Part shown: in pieces, positions 1 through 7,477 of the stretch
How positions within the stretch are numbered: position 1 is the stretch's first letter
Layout: every line of letters begins with the position of its first letter
NCBI GenBank assembly: GCA_017411665.1
Contig: JAFQPT010000362.1
Location: forward strand, 1 to 7,477
Length of the DNA stretch: 7,477 nt
Reading direction: 5' to 3'
Source of the DNA: Oscillospiraceae bacterium
GTDB lineage: Bacteria > Bacillota_A > Clostridia > Oscillospirales > Oscillospiraceae
Made by a program: the position numbers and the translations under genes
The notes under the pieces: generated by a model
The model's database searches: none
The model's input: the letters and a program-made list of their open reading frames with translations, nothing else
What the model was told of the DNA's origin: nothing

Positions 1-1277
<1,277 letters not shown>

Positions 1278-4200
1278 TTACTCCTCCTCTCCTTCATAGC
1301 TCTGATCGTCATCTTCTTCGATGTCTTCAATGAAGTAGCCGCTTGCTTCGATTTCAGCGTCGTCAGCATAGGTTTCTTCCTTGAAGTTCTGAATCAGATC
1401 ATCATCTTCTTCCTCATCCTTCAGTTCGATTTCGTTGCCGTCCTTATCCAGTACACGAACGTCCAGACACAGAGCCTGCAGTTCCTTAACCAGAACCTTG
1501 AAGGATTCGGGTACACCGGGTTCGGGGATATTGTTGCCCTTGACGATTGCTTCGTAGGTGCGTACACGACCGGTGACGTCGTCGGACTTCACAGTCAAGA
1601 TTTCCTGCAGAGTGTAAGCAGCGCCGTAAGCTTCCAGAGCCCAAACTTCCATTTCGCCGAAACGCTGGCCGCCAAACTGAGCCTTGCCGCCCAGAGGCTG
1701 CTGAGTAACCAGAGAGTAGGGACCGGTGGAACGAGCATGAATCTTATCGTCAACCAGATGGTGCAGCTTCAGGAAGTAAACATAACCAACGGTAACGTCA
1801 TTATCGAACTTTTCGCCGGTTCTGCCGTCATACAGCTCACTCTTGCCGTCTTCACGCAGACCAGCCTGCAGCAGAGTCTGACGGATGGTAGCTTCGTTCG
1901 CACCGTTGAAGGTGGGAGTTGCTACCTTCCAACCCAGCTCATGAGCTGCATAGCCCAGATGCACTTCCAGAACCTGACCGATGTTCATACGAGAAGGAAC
2001 ACCCAGGGGGTTCAGAACGATGTCCAGAGGAGTGCCGTCGGGCAGGTAAGGCATTTCTTCACGAGGCATTATACGGGATACAACACCCTTGTTGCCGTGA
2101 CGACCTGCCATCTTGTCGCCAACAGAAATCTTACGCTTCTGTGCGATGTATACGCGGACAACTTCGTTGACACCGGGGCCCATTTCATCGCCGTTTTCAC
2201 GGGTGAAGACCTTTACGTCAACAACGATGCCTGTTTCGCCGTGAGGAACCTTCAGAGAGGTATCACGAACTTCACGTGCCTTTTCACCGAAGATTGCGCG
2301 CAGCAGGCGTTCTTCGGGAGTCAGATCGGTTTCACCCTTGGGGGTAACCTTACCGACCAGAATATCACCGCTGCGAACTTCAGCACCGATGGAGATGATG
2401 CCGCGTTCGTCCAGATACTTCAGTGCGTCTTCGCCGACACCGGGAATATCACGGGTGATTTCTTCGGGTCCGAGCTTGGTGTCACGTGCATCACATTCGA
2501 ATTCTTCAATGTGGATGGAGGTGAACACGTCGTCCATGACCATACGTTCGCTCAGCAGAACTGCGTCTTCGTAATTGTAGCCTTCCCAGGTCATAAAGCC
2601 GACCAGGATATTCTTACCCAGAGACAGTTCGCCATTGCAGGTGGACATACCGTCTGCAATTACGTCGCCCTTGTGTACGCGGTCGCCAACATTGACGATG
2701 GGACGCTGGTTGACACAGGTAGACTGGTTGGAGCGAACGAACTTAACCAGATTGTGGGTTACTTCACCTTCGTTGTCGTAACGAACGGTGATTTCGGTAC
2801 CGGAAACGCGTTCTACGATACCGTCGCCCTTTGCCAGAACAACAACATTGGAGTCCACTGCACACTTGTGTTCGATACCGGTAGCAACGATAGGTGCTTC
2901 GGTAACCATCAGAGGAACTGCCTGACGCTGCATGTTCGCACCCATCAGAGCACGGTTTGCGTCGTCGTTTTCCAGGAAGGGAATCATTGCGGTTGCAATG
3001 GAGATCATCATGCGGGGAGAAACGTCCATAAAGTCAACCAGTTCACGGTCAACGGAAACGATTTCTTCTCTGCGGCGTGCGGTTACACGCTGATTCATCA
3101 GATAGCCGTTTTCATCGATGGGCTCGGAAGCCTGTGCAACGATGTAATCGTCTTCTACGTCAGCAGTCATGTAAACCAGTTCGTCGGTAACGCGGCAGGT
3201 GCCCTTTTCGACCTTGCGGTAGGGAGCTACCAGGAAGCCGTATTCGTTTACGCGAGCAAAGGATGCCAGATAGGAAATCAGACCGATGTTGGGACCTTCG
3301 GGAGTTTCAATGGGGCACATACGACCGTAGTGAGAGTAGTGAACGTCACGTACGTCGAAGGATGCTCTTTCACGAGACAAACCACCGGGGCCCAGAGCGG
3401 ACAGACGGCGCTTGTGAGTCAGTTCAGACAGAGGGTTGGTCTGGTCCATGAACTGAGACAGAGGAGAGCTGCCGAAAAATTCCTTGATTGCAGCGGTTAC
3501 GGGACGAATGTTGATCAGAGACTGAGGAGTGACTACGTCCATATCCTGCAGAGTCATACGTTCGCGGATGACGCGTTCCATACGGGTAAAGCCGATACGG
3601 AACTGGTTCTGCAGCAGTTCGCCGACGCTTCTTACGCGGCGGTTGCCCAGATGGTCGATGTCATCAGCTACACCGATGCCGCGAGCCAGACCGGACATGT
3701 AGTTGACGCATGCAAATACGTCGTCTACAACGATGTGCTTGGGAATCAGAATGTCGATATTGTCGCGGATTGCACGCTTGAGTGCATCGCCTTCGTACTG
3801 CTGAACCAGCTGACGCATAACGATTGCACGTACGCGTTCCTTAACGCCCAGCTTTGCCAGTTCTTCATCAGAGTAGTCAACGAACAGGCGGATATTTGCC
3901 ATGCCGTTGGAGAATACGCGAGCCATGGTGCCGTCGTTCAGTTCCAAAACAGCTTCGTTTACACCCATAGCTTCCAGAGCTTCTGCTCTGTCGCGAGTCA
4001 GGATTTCACCCGCTTCTGCTACGATTTCACCGGTGAAGGGATCAGCCACGGGCATAGCCAGCTTATGGCCGGTCAGACGGCTGGAGATAGCCAGCTTCTT
4101 GTTGAACTTGTAGCGGCCGACATTGGACAGTTCGTAGCGGCGGCGGTCAAAGAACAGACCTTCCAGCAACGCTTCGGAGCTGTCAACGGTCGGGGGATCG

Positions 4201-4985
4201 CCGGGACGCAGCTTTCTGTAGATTTCCAGCAGCGCGTCTTCTCTGGTCTTGATGGTATCCTTTTCCAGAGTATTGACAATCAGTTCGTCATCCATGAACA
4301 CTTCACGCAGCGCTTCATCGGTGGTAGCGCCCAGTTCGGTGCCGGGGATGCAGGACAGCCAGGTTTCATACTTTTCTTCGTTGTACTTGCCCATTGCCTT
4401 CAGCAGCAGGGTAACAGGCAGCTTACGGTTCTTGTCGATGCGAACATAGAAGATGTTGTTTGCATCGGTTTCAAATTCCAGCCATGCGCCGTGGTAAGGA
4501 ATCAGAGTTGCACCGTAGGATGCGGTCTGAGTCTTGTCCACTCTCTTGTCGAAGTAAGCACCGGGGCTTCTTACGACCTGAGAAACGATTACACGTTCTG
4601 CGCCGTTGATGATAAAGGTACCGCTTTCGGTCATCAGGGGGAAATCGCCCATAAAGATTTCCTGTTCCTTCAGCTCGCCAGTTTCCTTGTTGTGCAGACG
4701 TACGTTGACCTTCAGAGGTGCAGCGTATGTGGCATCGCGTGCTTTGCATTCAGCTTCGCTGTACTTGGGCTTTTCGTCCATAGAATAGCCGACAAAGCTC
4801 AGTTCAAGATTACCGCTGTAGTCGGTAACGGAATCAACGTCCTGGAAAACTTCCTGCAGACCTTCTTCCAAGAACCACTTGTAAGAGTTCTTCTGAACTT
4901 CCAGCAAGCTGGGCATTTCCATGATTTCCTGTGTGCGGGCAAAAGACTTGCGCAGTGTCTTGCCGTAATACACATCATGAGGCAT
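1278..4985 (-). CDS. rpoB: DNA-directed RNA polymerase subunit beta
   Basis: This is the complete beta subunit, 1235 residues, close to Firmicute/Clostridia length and shorter than the 1342 of E. coli. The start [15 protein letters not shown] is fixed by AAGGAG 9 nt upstream. Landmarks in order: FMGDFPLMT (111-119) and [10 protein letters not shown] (127-136) of the protrusion; the rifampicin cluster, [20 protein letters not shown] at 510-529; [14 protein letters not shown] (557-570); [12 protein letters not shown] with the active-site lysines K958 and K966; then the conserved C-terminal part with the [20 protein letters not shown] block that packs on beta-prime. D514, H524 and S529 (E. coli D516, H526, S531) are wild type, which predicts rifampicin sensitivity, but the position of E. 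coli Q510 is proline (P508). The last 52 residues are an acidic tail with 26 Asp/Glu. No TTA, CTA or TCA codon occurs in the whole gene, a sign of strong codon selection. rpoC follows after 3 bases. rplL is not upstream: a divergent glycosyltransferase gene is. Confidence 0.99.
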   Translation of the reverse strand: MPHDVYYGKTLRKSFARTQEIMEMPSLLEVQKNSYKWFLEEGLQEVFQDVDSVTDYSGNLELSFVGYSMDEKPKYSEAECKARDATYAAPLKVNVRLHNKETGELKEQEIFMGDFPLMTESGTFIINGAERVIVSQVVRSPGAYFDKRVDKTQTASYGATLIPYHGAWLEFETDANNIFYVRIDKNRKLPVTLLLKAMGKYNEEKYETWLSCIPGTELGATTDEALREVFMDDELIVNTLEKDTIKTREDALLEIYRKLRPGDPPTVDSSEALLEGLFFDRRRYELSNVGRYKFNKKLAISSRLTGHKLAMPVADPFTGEIVAEAGEILTRDRAEALEAMGVNEAVLELNDGTMARVFSNGMANIRLFVDYSDEELAKLGVKERVRAIVMRQLVQQYEGDALKRAIRDNIDILIPKHIVVDDVFACVNYMSGLARGIGVADDIDHLGNRRVRSVGELLQNQFRIGFTRMERVIRERMTLQDMDVVTPQSLINIRPVTAAIKEFFGSSPLSQFMDQTNPLSELTHKRRLSALGPGGLSRERASFDVRDVHYSHYGRMCPIETPEGPNIGLISYLASFARVNEYGFLVAPYRKVEKGTCRVTDELVYMTADVEDDYIVAQASEPIDENGYLMNQRVTARRREEIVSVDRELVDFMDVSPRMMISIATAMIPFLENDDANRALMGANMQRQAVPLMVTEAPIVATGIEHKCAVDSNVVVLAKGDGIVERVSGTEITVRYDNEGEVTHNLVKFVRSNQSTCVNQRPIVNVGDRVHKGDVIADGMSTCNGELSLGKNILVGFMTWEGYNYEDAVLLSERMVMDDVFTSIHIEEFECDARDTKLGPEEITRDIPGVGEDALKYLDERGIISIGAEVRSGDILVGKVTPKGETDLTPEERLLRAIFGEKAREVRDTSLKVPHGETGIVVDVKVFTRENGDEMGPGVNEVVRVYIAQKRKISVGDKMAGRHGNKGVVSRIMPREEMPYLPDGTPLDIVLNPLGVPSRMNIGQVLEVHLGYAAHELGWKVATPTFNGANEATIRQTLLQAGLREDGKSELYDGRTGEKFDNDVTVGYVYFLKLHHLVDDKIHARSTGPYSLVTQQPLGGKAQFGGQRFGEMEVWALEAYGAAYTLQEILTVKSDDVTGRVRTYEAIVKGNNIPEPGVPESFKVLVKELQALCLDVRVLDKDGNEIELKDEEEDDDLIQNFKEETYADDAEIEASGYFIEDIEEDDDQSYEGEEE
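1283..1288 (-). promoter_or_regulatory. rpoC ribosome binding site inside the end of rpoB
   Basis: On the minus strand a perfect AGGAGG lies 8 nt before the rpoC ATG. It is made from the last glutamate codons of rpoB (GGA GAG GAG GAG TAA), so the acidic tail of beta and the translation signal of beta-prime share the same bases. This decides the rpoC start and suggests coupled translation. Confidence 0.9.
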
Positions 4986-4994
4986 AGTCCTACA

Positions 4995-5000
4995 CTCCTT
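4995..5000 (-). promoter_or_regulatory. rpoB ribosome binding site
   Basis: AAGGAG on the minus strand lies 9 nt before the ATG at 4983-4985. It supports the [10 protein letters not shown] start of rpoB. Confidence 0.85.
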
Positions 5001-5015
5001 TTATGGAATATTGCG

Positions 5016-5034
5016 AACACCCGGTAGGGTTGTT
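5016..5034 (-). repeat. Inverted repeat / small hairpin before the rpoB ribosome binding site
   Basis: Read on the minus strand, AAC-(A)-ACCC pairs with GGGT-GTT around a 4-nt loop (TACC), giving 7 base pairs with one bulged base. It ends 15 nt upstream of the rpoB AAGGAG, so it does not cover the ribosome binding site. The stem is modest and could be fortuitous. Confidence 0.4.
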
Positions 5035-5039
5035 AGCTT

Positions 5040-5087
5040 TTAATAATTAGGGATTGCAATTTCTTGCAATCGTGGTAAAATACACAT
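5040..5087 (-). CDS. Possible 15-codon leader peptide upstream of rpoB
   Basis: On the minus strand ATG at 5085-5087 opens MCILPRLQEIAIPNY and ends in TAA at 5040-5042. A GAGG (5095-5098) lies 7 nt before the ATG. It would be the first ORF on the rpoB transcript. Its body contains the whole 5052-5071 hairpin, and its ribosome binding site lies inside the stem of the 5095-5121 hairpin, so folding and translation would exclude each other. It uses TTA and CGA, and TTA is absent from all 1235 codons of rpoB. I know of no family for it. An ORF this short can arise by chance, so the call rests only on the ribosome binding site, the overlap with structure and the position. Confidence 0.25.
   Translation of the reverse strand: MCILPRLQEIAIPNY
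5052..5071 (-). repeat. Perfect 8-bp inverted repeat with GAAA (GNRA) loop
   Basis: On the minus strand GATTGCAA, loop GAAA, TTGCAATC: eight perfect pairs closed by a GNRA-type tetraloop, the form that is most stable as RNA in the rpoB transcript. On the plus strand the loop would be TTTC, so the geometry favours the rpoB direction. It overlaps the -35 box proposed for the opposite strand, so it could instead be an operator palindrome for a DNA-binding protein. Confidence 0.7.
5054..5081 (+). promoter_or_regulatory. Candidate extended -10 promoter for the glycosyltransferase gene
   Basis: On the plus strand TTGCAA (5054-5059), a 16-bp spacer, then TGG followed by TAAAAT (-10 at 5076-5081, extended -10 TG at 5073-5074). 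Predicted start near 5088. A weaker alternative pairs TTGCAA at 5064-5069 with TACAGT at 5087-5092 (17-bp spacer). If right, the transcript overlaps the first 40 nt or so of the rpoB transcript on the opposite strand. Confidence 0.4.
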
Positions 5088-5094
5088 ACAGTCC

Positions 5095-5121
5095 CCTCGG
5101 TATGAAGATATTGCTCCGAGG
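5095..5121. repeat. CCTCGG/CCGAGG inverted repeat in the shared leader
   Basis: A 6-bp GC-rich inverted repeat with a 15-nt loop. It lies just downstream of both predicted start sites (about 5129 for rpoB, about 5088 for the plus-strand gene) and so could form in either transcript. On the rpoB strand the right arm contains the GAGG that would serve the small leader ORF. Confidence 0.5.
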
Positions 5122-5135
5122 ATATGTAGCGTTTC

Positions 5136-5165
5136 ATTTTATCATTTTTGCACAATGTGTGTCAA
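5136..5165 (-). promoter_or_regulatory. rpoB promoter (sigma-A type)
   Basis: On the minus strand a perfect -35 TTGACA (5160-5165), an 18-bp spacer and -10 TAAAAT (5136-5141, 5 of 6 to consensus). Directly upstream of the -35 box, at about 5166-5194, are short A-tracts (AAAAAA, AAAAAA, AAAATTT) that look like an UP element for the alpha C-terminal domain. This is the strongest promoter visible in the window and fits the high demand for RNA polymerase. The predicted start is near 5129. Confidence 0.8.
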
Positions 5166-5195
5166 GGGATTTTTTCACTTTTTTAGAAATTTTCG

Positions 5196-5230
5196 GCGGG
5201 ATATTTGGTATCTCCGCTATTTTTTTATTT
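5196..5230 (+). terminator. Terminator-like hairpin in the leader of the glycosyltransferase gene (possible attenuator)
   Basis: On the plus strand GCGGGATA (5196-5203), loop TTTGG, then TATC-T-CCGC (5209-5217): eight pairs with one bulged T. It is followed at once by TATTTTTTTATTT, which is a typical U-tract. It sits 53 bp before the GTG start of the downstream gene and downstream of the candidate plus promoter, which is where an attenuator would be. No gene ends just upstream on this strand that would need it as an ordinary terminator. The T-rich run is also the complement of the A-tracts farther upstream of the rpoB promoter, which is an alternative reason for its composition. Confidence 0.5.
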
Positions 5231-5268
5231 CTTTTTCACAAAGCGTCATTATTTGCTCCATATTTGAA

Positions 5269-5273
5269 AGGAG
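5269..5273 (+). promoter_or_regulatory. Ribosome binding site that fixes the GTG start
   Basis: AGGAG (in AAAGGAG) lies 9 nt before GTG at 5283-5285. An in-frame TGA at 5265-5267 rules out any start farther upstream, so the GTG is the natural start. Confidence 0.85.
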
Positions 5274-5282
5274 AATCTGCCT

Positions 5283-6503
5283 GTGAGTTTGATTTCCGTA
5301 GCAGGATTGTTCCTGATTTTTGCGTTGGCAATTCTTTTATTATCCAAAGAAGGGTTATTTCATTCTACAAGAAATATTGTCGTCAGTACTTCCCTGCTGG
5401 TAGCGGCATTGATGCTGCGGCTGTACTGGTTTGACTACAAAACGCTTGACTATATCGACTTTCTGCATCCCTGGGTCAATTATTTCCGCGAATACGGCGG
5501 CTTTGCAGCCTTGAAGCATTCCGTAGGCAATTACAATGTCCCCTACCTATATTTTCTTGCACTGTTTTCTTATTTTAAAGAAAGTGACTGGCTGTATTTG
5601 ATTAAGCTGCTTTCCGTATTCTTCGAAGTCATTCTTGCTTACGCTTCCATGAAGCTGGTAAGTCTGTACTGCGACAGCGAAAACAGACAGCTTTTGGCTT
5701 TCTTTGGAGTTTTGTATTTACCCACTGTTTTGCTCAACGGCAGCGTCTGGGGACAGTGTGACGTCATTTTAGGCGCATTTTCCGTTCTGGCTTTGTATCT
5801 GGCTTTGGCCGACCGCCCCATCGCATCCATGGTCTGTTTCGCAGCCGCCTTCGCAGTAAAGCTGCAGGCCGTTTTCATTCTGCCTATTATTGCTGTTCTC
5901 TGGTATCGCGGTAAATTCAAGCTGTGGCACAGTCTCATTTTCCCCGCATCCTATATCGCCATTGTGATGCCTGCGGTATTGATGGGTCGTCCCTTCTGGG
6001 ACACTGTCACTTTGTATCTCAATCAAACAGGCAGCATCGGCAGCGGACTGAACTATAATTCTTCTTCCGTGTTCGCCTTTTTCCCCAACGAAAGCAACGT
6101 CGAATTCTGGTCAACCGCCGGTGTTGTCATCGCATTTGCGTTTATGTTCGCCATTTTAATCTGGCTGTATCTGGAGCGGCACAACCTGAATTACAACATC
6201 ATTCTTACAGCCGCCCTTCTGCTAAGCATCGGAATTCCCTTCCTGCTGCCTCATATGCATGACCGCTACTTCTTCATTGCAGACGTATTGGCATTGGCAT
6301 TCGGCATTGTTTTCCCGAAGCTGTGCTTCATTCCGGTCTTTGTGCAATTCGCATCCCTATTGGGATACCACGCATATTTAAAAATGAGATACCTTATGCC
6401 CATGCGAAACGGCGCGATTGCGCTGATTATCGCTATGTCCGTTCTAATCGCATTCATCATTTATCACCTTCCTGCTATCGACCAGGAAAAAGTTCGAAAA
6501 TAA
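5283..6503 (+). CDS. GT-C fold polytopic membrane glycosyltransferase, Gpi18-like (COG5542 type)
   Basis: A 406-residue integral membrane protein with about 11-12 hydrophobic helices and little soluble domain. It has hallmarks of GT-C glycosyltransferases, which move a sugar from a polyprenyl-phosphate carrier on the outer face of the membrane. After the first helices comes an acidic loop with D56 and D59 (DYIDFLHPW), where the catalytic or metal-binding Asp of the fold is expected. Then come NGSVWGQCD (152-160), AVKLQA (191-196) and LPHMHDRYFF (322-331), which together match the bacterial mannosyltransferase-related Gpi18-like group (recalled, not searched). The true sugar and acceptor cannot be read from the sequence: candidates are cell-wall polymers, glycolipids or exopolysaccharide. 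The gene stands alone, divergent from rpoB and ending in a shared terminator, and no other glycan gene is in view. Its codon use is ordinary, including TTA, unlike rpoB. Confidence 0.75.
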   Translation: MSLISVAGLFLIFALAILLLSKEGLFHSTRNIVVSTSLLVAALMLRLYWFDYKTLDYIDFLHPWVNYFREYGGFAALKHSVGNYNVPYLYFLALFSYFKESDWLYLIKLLSVFFEVILAYASMKLVSLYCDSENRQLLAFFGVLYLPTVLLNGSVWGQCDVILGAFSVLALYLALADRPIASMVCFAAAFAVKLQAVFILPIIAVLWYRGKFKLWHSLIFPASYIAIVMPAVLMGRPFWDTVTLYLNQTGSIGSGLNYNSSSVFAFFPNESNVEFWSTAGVVIAFAFMFAILIWLYLERHNLNYNIILTAALLLSIGIPFLLPHMHDRYFFIADVLALAFGIVFPKLCFIPVFVQFASLLGYHAYLKMRYLMPMRNGAIALIIAMSVLIAFIIYHLPAIDQEKVRK

Positions 6504-6536
6504 AAAGGTGTGACCGTAGATGGTCACACCTTTTTT
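6502..6536. terminator. Bidirectional intrinsic terminator between convergent genes
   Basis: GGTGTGACC (6507-6515), 6-nt loop, GGTCACACC (6522-6530): a perfect 9-bp stem flanked by AAAAA on the left and TTTTTT on the right. This gives a U-tract in both directions and extends the stem by A-T pairs. It fills the whole 34-bp gap and starts within the TAA stop of the glycosyltransferase gene. On the other side it lies directly after the stop of the MATE gene (6538-6540). Confidence 0.93.
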
Positions 6537-6537
6537 A

Positions 6538-7477
6538 TTACTCGGATTTCATTTGATCGATTTCAATCTGACTGATTCGACACTGGCGATAAAACGCAAA
6601 ATGAAATACAATCCCCTTCGCCATACTGGTAACCGTCAATGCCCACCAGATACCGTTGAGTCCCAGAGAACTTGCCCCAAGCACGAGCGCAAGCGGAATC
6701 CGCAACGCGGTAAATACAATGCTGATGGTACTGCACAGCTTTGTATTACCCAAACCGGAAATAGCACCGATTGCCATCAGCTCGACGCACATGAAAGGCT
6801 CACTGAAGCCAACAATAATAAAGTAGTCCACCATAACAGGGATTACATGCGCTTCGTGAAAGAAAATCGACGATAGCTGCACAGGCAGAAATACGAACAG
6901 CGCCGTAATCAGAAGCCCCCAAACACTCATCGCAAGGAAAGAGATTTGATAGCCTTTCTTTACACGCTCCATATCCCCTGCTCCGTAATTCTGCGCAGCA
7001 AACGCATTCATCGCCGCTGCAAAGCCATCTGCTGTATTCCAGGAAACGGATTCGATTTGGCCGCCTACACGCTGTGTGGCAATCGCCGCATCACCGAACG
7101 CCGAAACCATACGGGTCAGCACCATGGAAATGCCGCAGTACAGCATACTCTGCAGAGATGTGGGCAGACCGATGCTCACAATGCTTTTATAGACATGGGC
7201 ATCCTGCAGTTTCCCCATAGGCATCGTCTGCAGAATATTGCAGCCGCGTTTACAGCGAAGCACCCCACGCACCAAAATGGCAGCTGTCACAAACTGTGCA
7301 AAGACGGTTGCAATCGCAGCCCCGATAATTTCCAATTTCGGAAACGGCCCTATCCCCAGAATCAAAATGGGGTCTAAAATCATATTCAGTATCAGGCCAA
7401 TGAAGTTGGCTTTAAGAGGCGTTTTGGAATCCCCCTGCGCGGTATACAGTCCTGTCAGCGTATAACCCACAAACTGG
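6538..7477 (-). CDS. MATE family efflux transporter, C-terminal two thirds (partial at window edge)
   Basis: This is a Na+- or H+-coupled multidrug/organic-cation antiporter of the MATE (NorM/DinF, COG0534) family in the cytoplasmic membrane. The reading frame is open from the right edge to TAA at 6538-6540, giving 312 full codons of a protein usually about 440-460 long. An in-frame GTG at 7468-7470 is not the start, because the homologous sequence (QF-VGYTLTGLYTAQGDSKTPLK) continues upstream into the edge. Counting from that GTG, features are AQGDSKTP (11-18), a helix ending LNMILDPILILGIG (28-41) typical of the end of the first MatE repeat, and IGLPTSLQSMLYCGISMVL (100-118), which opens the second repeat. 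These are followed by QRVGGQIESVSW (133-144) and AAQNYGAGD (158-166). About eight hydrophobic helices remain. The last residues are a short charged tail. The substrate cannot be deduced, and start and promoter are outside the window. Confidence 0.93.
   Translation of the reverse strand, partial: QFVGYTLTGLYTAQGDSKTPLKANFIGLILNMILDPILILGIGPFPKLEIIGAAIATVFAQFVTAAILVRGVLRCKRGCNILQTMPMGKLQDAHVYKSIVSIGLPTSLQSMLYCGISMVLTRMVSAFGDAAIATQRVGGQIESVSWNTADGFAAAMNAFAAQNYGAGDMERVKKGYQISFLAMSVWGLLITALFVFLPVQLSSIFFHEAHVIPVMVDYFIIVGFSEPFMCVELMAIGAISGLGNTKLCSTISIVFTALRIPLALVLGASSLGLNGIWWALTVTSMAKGIVFHFAFYRQCRISQIEIDQMKSE

Larger units (their letters stand above)
4986..5129 (-). promoter_or_regulatory. Structured 5' leader of rpoB mRNA
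   Basis: If transcription starts about 7 nt after the -10 box at 5136-5141, the rpoB transcript has an untranslated leader of roughly 143 nt. Three inverted repeats lie in it (5095-5121, 5052-5071, 5016-5034), together with a 15-codon ORF. None of the hairpins is followed by a U-tract on this strand, so no intrinsic terminator for rpoB is visible. I do not recognise a known riboswitch or ribosomal-protein leader here. The regulatory role is inferred from length and structure. Confidence 0.5.

Noticed and set aside
5235..5264. TTCACA, 18 bp, CATATT as a promoter for the glycosyltransferase gene
   Set aside because: The start would fall at about 5271, inside the AGGAG ribosome binding site, leaving the site out of the mRNA. 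The -10 is also weak (4 of 6).
4986..5282. Known riboswitch or ribosomal-protein autoregulatory leader
   Set aside because: I could not match either strand to a known consensus (T-box, L10 leader, common metabolite riboswitches). Only generic structure is visible.
5054..5434. Plus-strand frame of 126 codons starting in the divergent region
   Set aside because: It starts inside the promoter region without a ribosome binding site and overlaps the glycosyltransferase gene in another frame by about 150 bp.
6520..7377. Plus-strand open frames opposite the MATE gene (6520-6876 and 6946-7377)
   Set aside because: They are antisense to a clearly recognisable transporter, and the first begins inside the bidirectional terminator.
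7468..7470. GTG as the start of the MATE gene
   Set aside because: The frame stays open to the edge, conserved MATE sequence continues across this codon, and the protein would lack the first third of the fold.

Overview
The window comes from a low-to-mid GC Firmicute, most likely class Clostridia and probably Oscillospirales (Oscillospiraceae/Ruminococcaceae-like). The reasons are a 1235-residue RNA polymerase beta subunit that lacks the large proteobacterial insertions, Firmicute-type residues in the rifampicin cluster ([16 protein letters not shown]), strong AGGAGG-type ribosome binding sites, and a Gpi18-like GT-C membrane glycosyltransferase. The family assignment is inferred from overall likeness; the sequence does not prove it.

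Layout. Positions 1-1274 (minus) hold the N-terminal third of rpoC, which runs off the left edge. Positions 1278-4985 (minus) hold complete rpoB, separated from rpoC by 3 bases, with the rpoC ribosome binding site built into the last codons of rpoB. Positions 4986-5282 are a divergent regulatory region. It holds a strong rpoB promoter (perfect TTGACA), a leader of about 143 nt with three inverted repeats and a possible 15-codon leader ORF, a candidate opposing promoter, and a terminator-like hairpin pointing towards the right-hand gene. Positions 5283-6503 (plus) encode a 406-residue polytopic GT-C glycosyltransferase. Positions 6502-6536 are a bidirectional intrinsic terminator that fills the convergent gap. 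Positions 6538-7477 (minus) encode the C-terminal two thirds of a MATE-family multidrug/organic-cation exporter, cut by the right edge.

How it works together. rpoB and rpoC form one transcription unit for the beta and beta-prime subunits of the core RNA polymerase. The usual upstream partner rplL (and rplJ) is absent from the expected place, so here rpoBC appears to be driven by its own promoter and leader. The glycosyltransferase and the MATE exporter are separate single-gene-looking units with no visible functional link to rpoBC. The part most worth a second look is the 297-bp divergent region, where leader structure, overlapping start sites and a possible attenuator coincide. Nothing in the window is a mobile element, CRISPR array, tRNA or rRNA.
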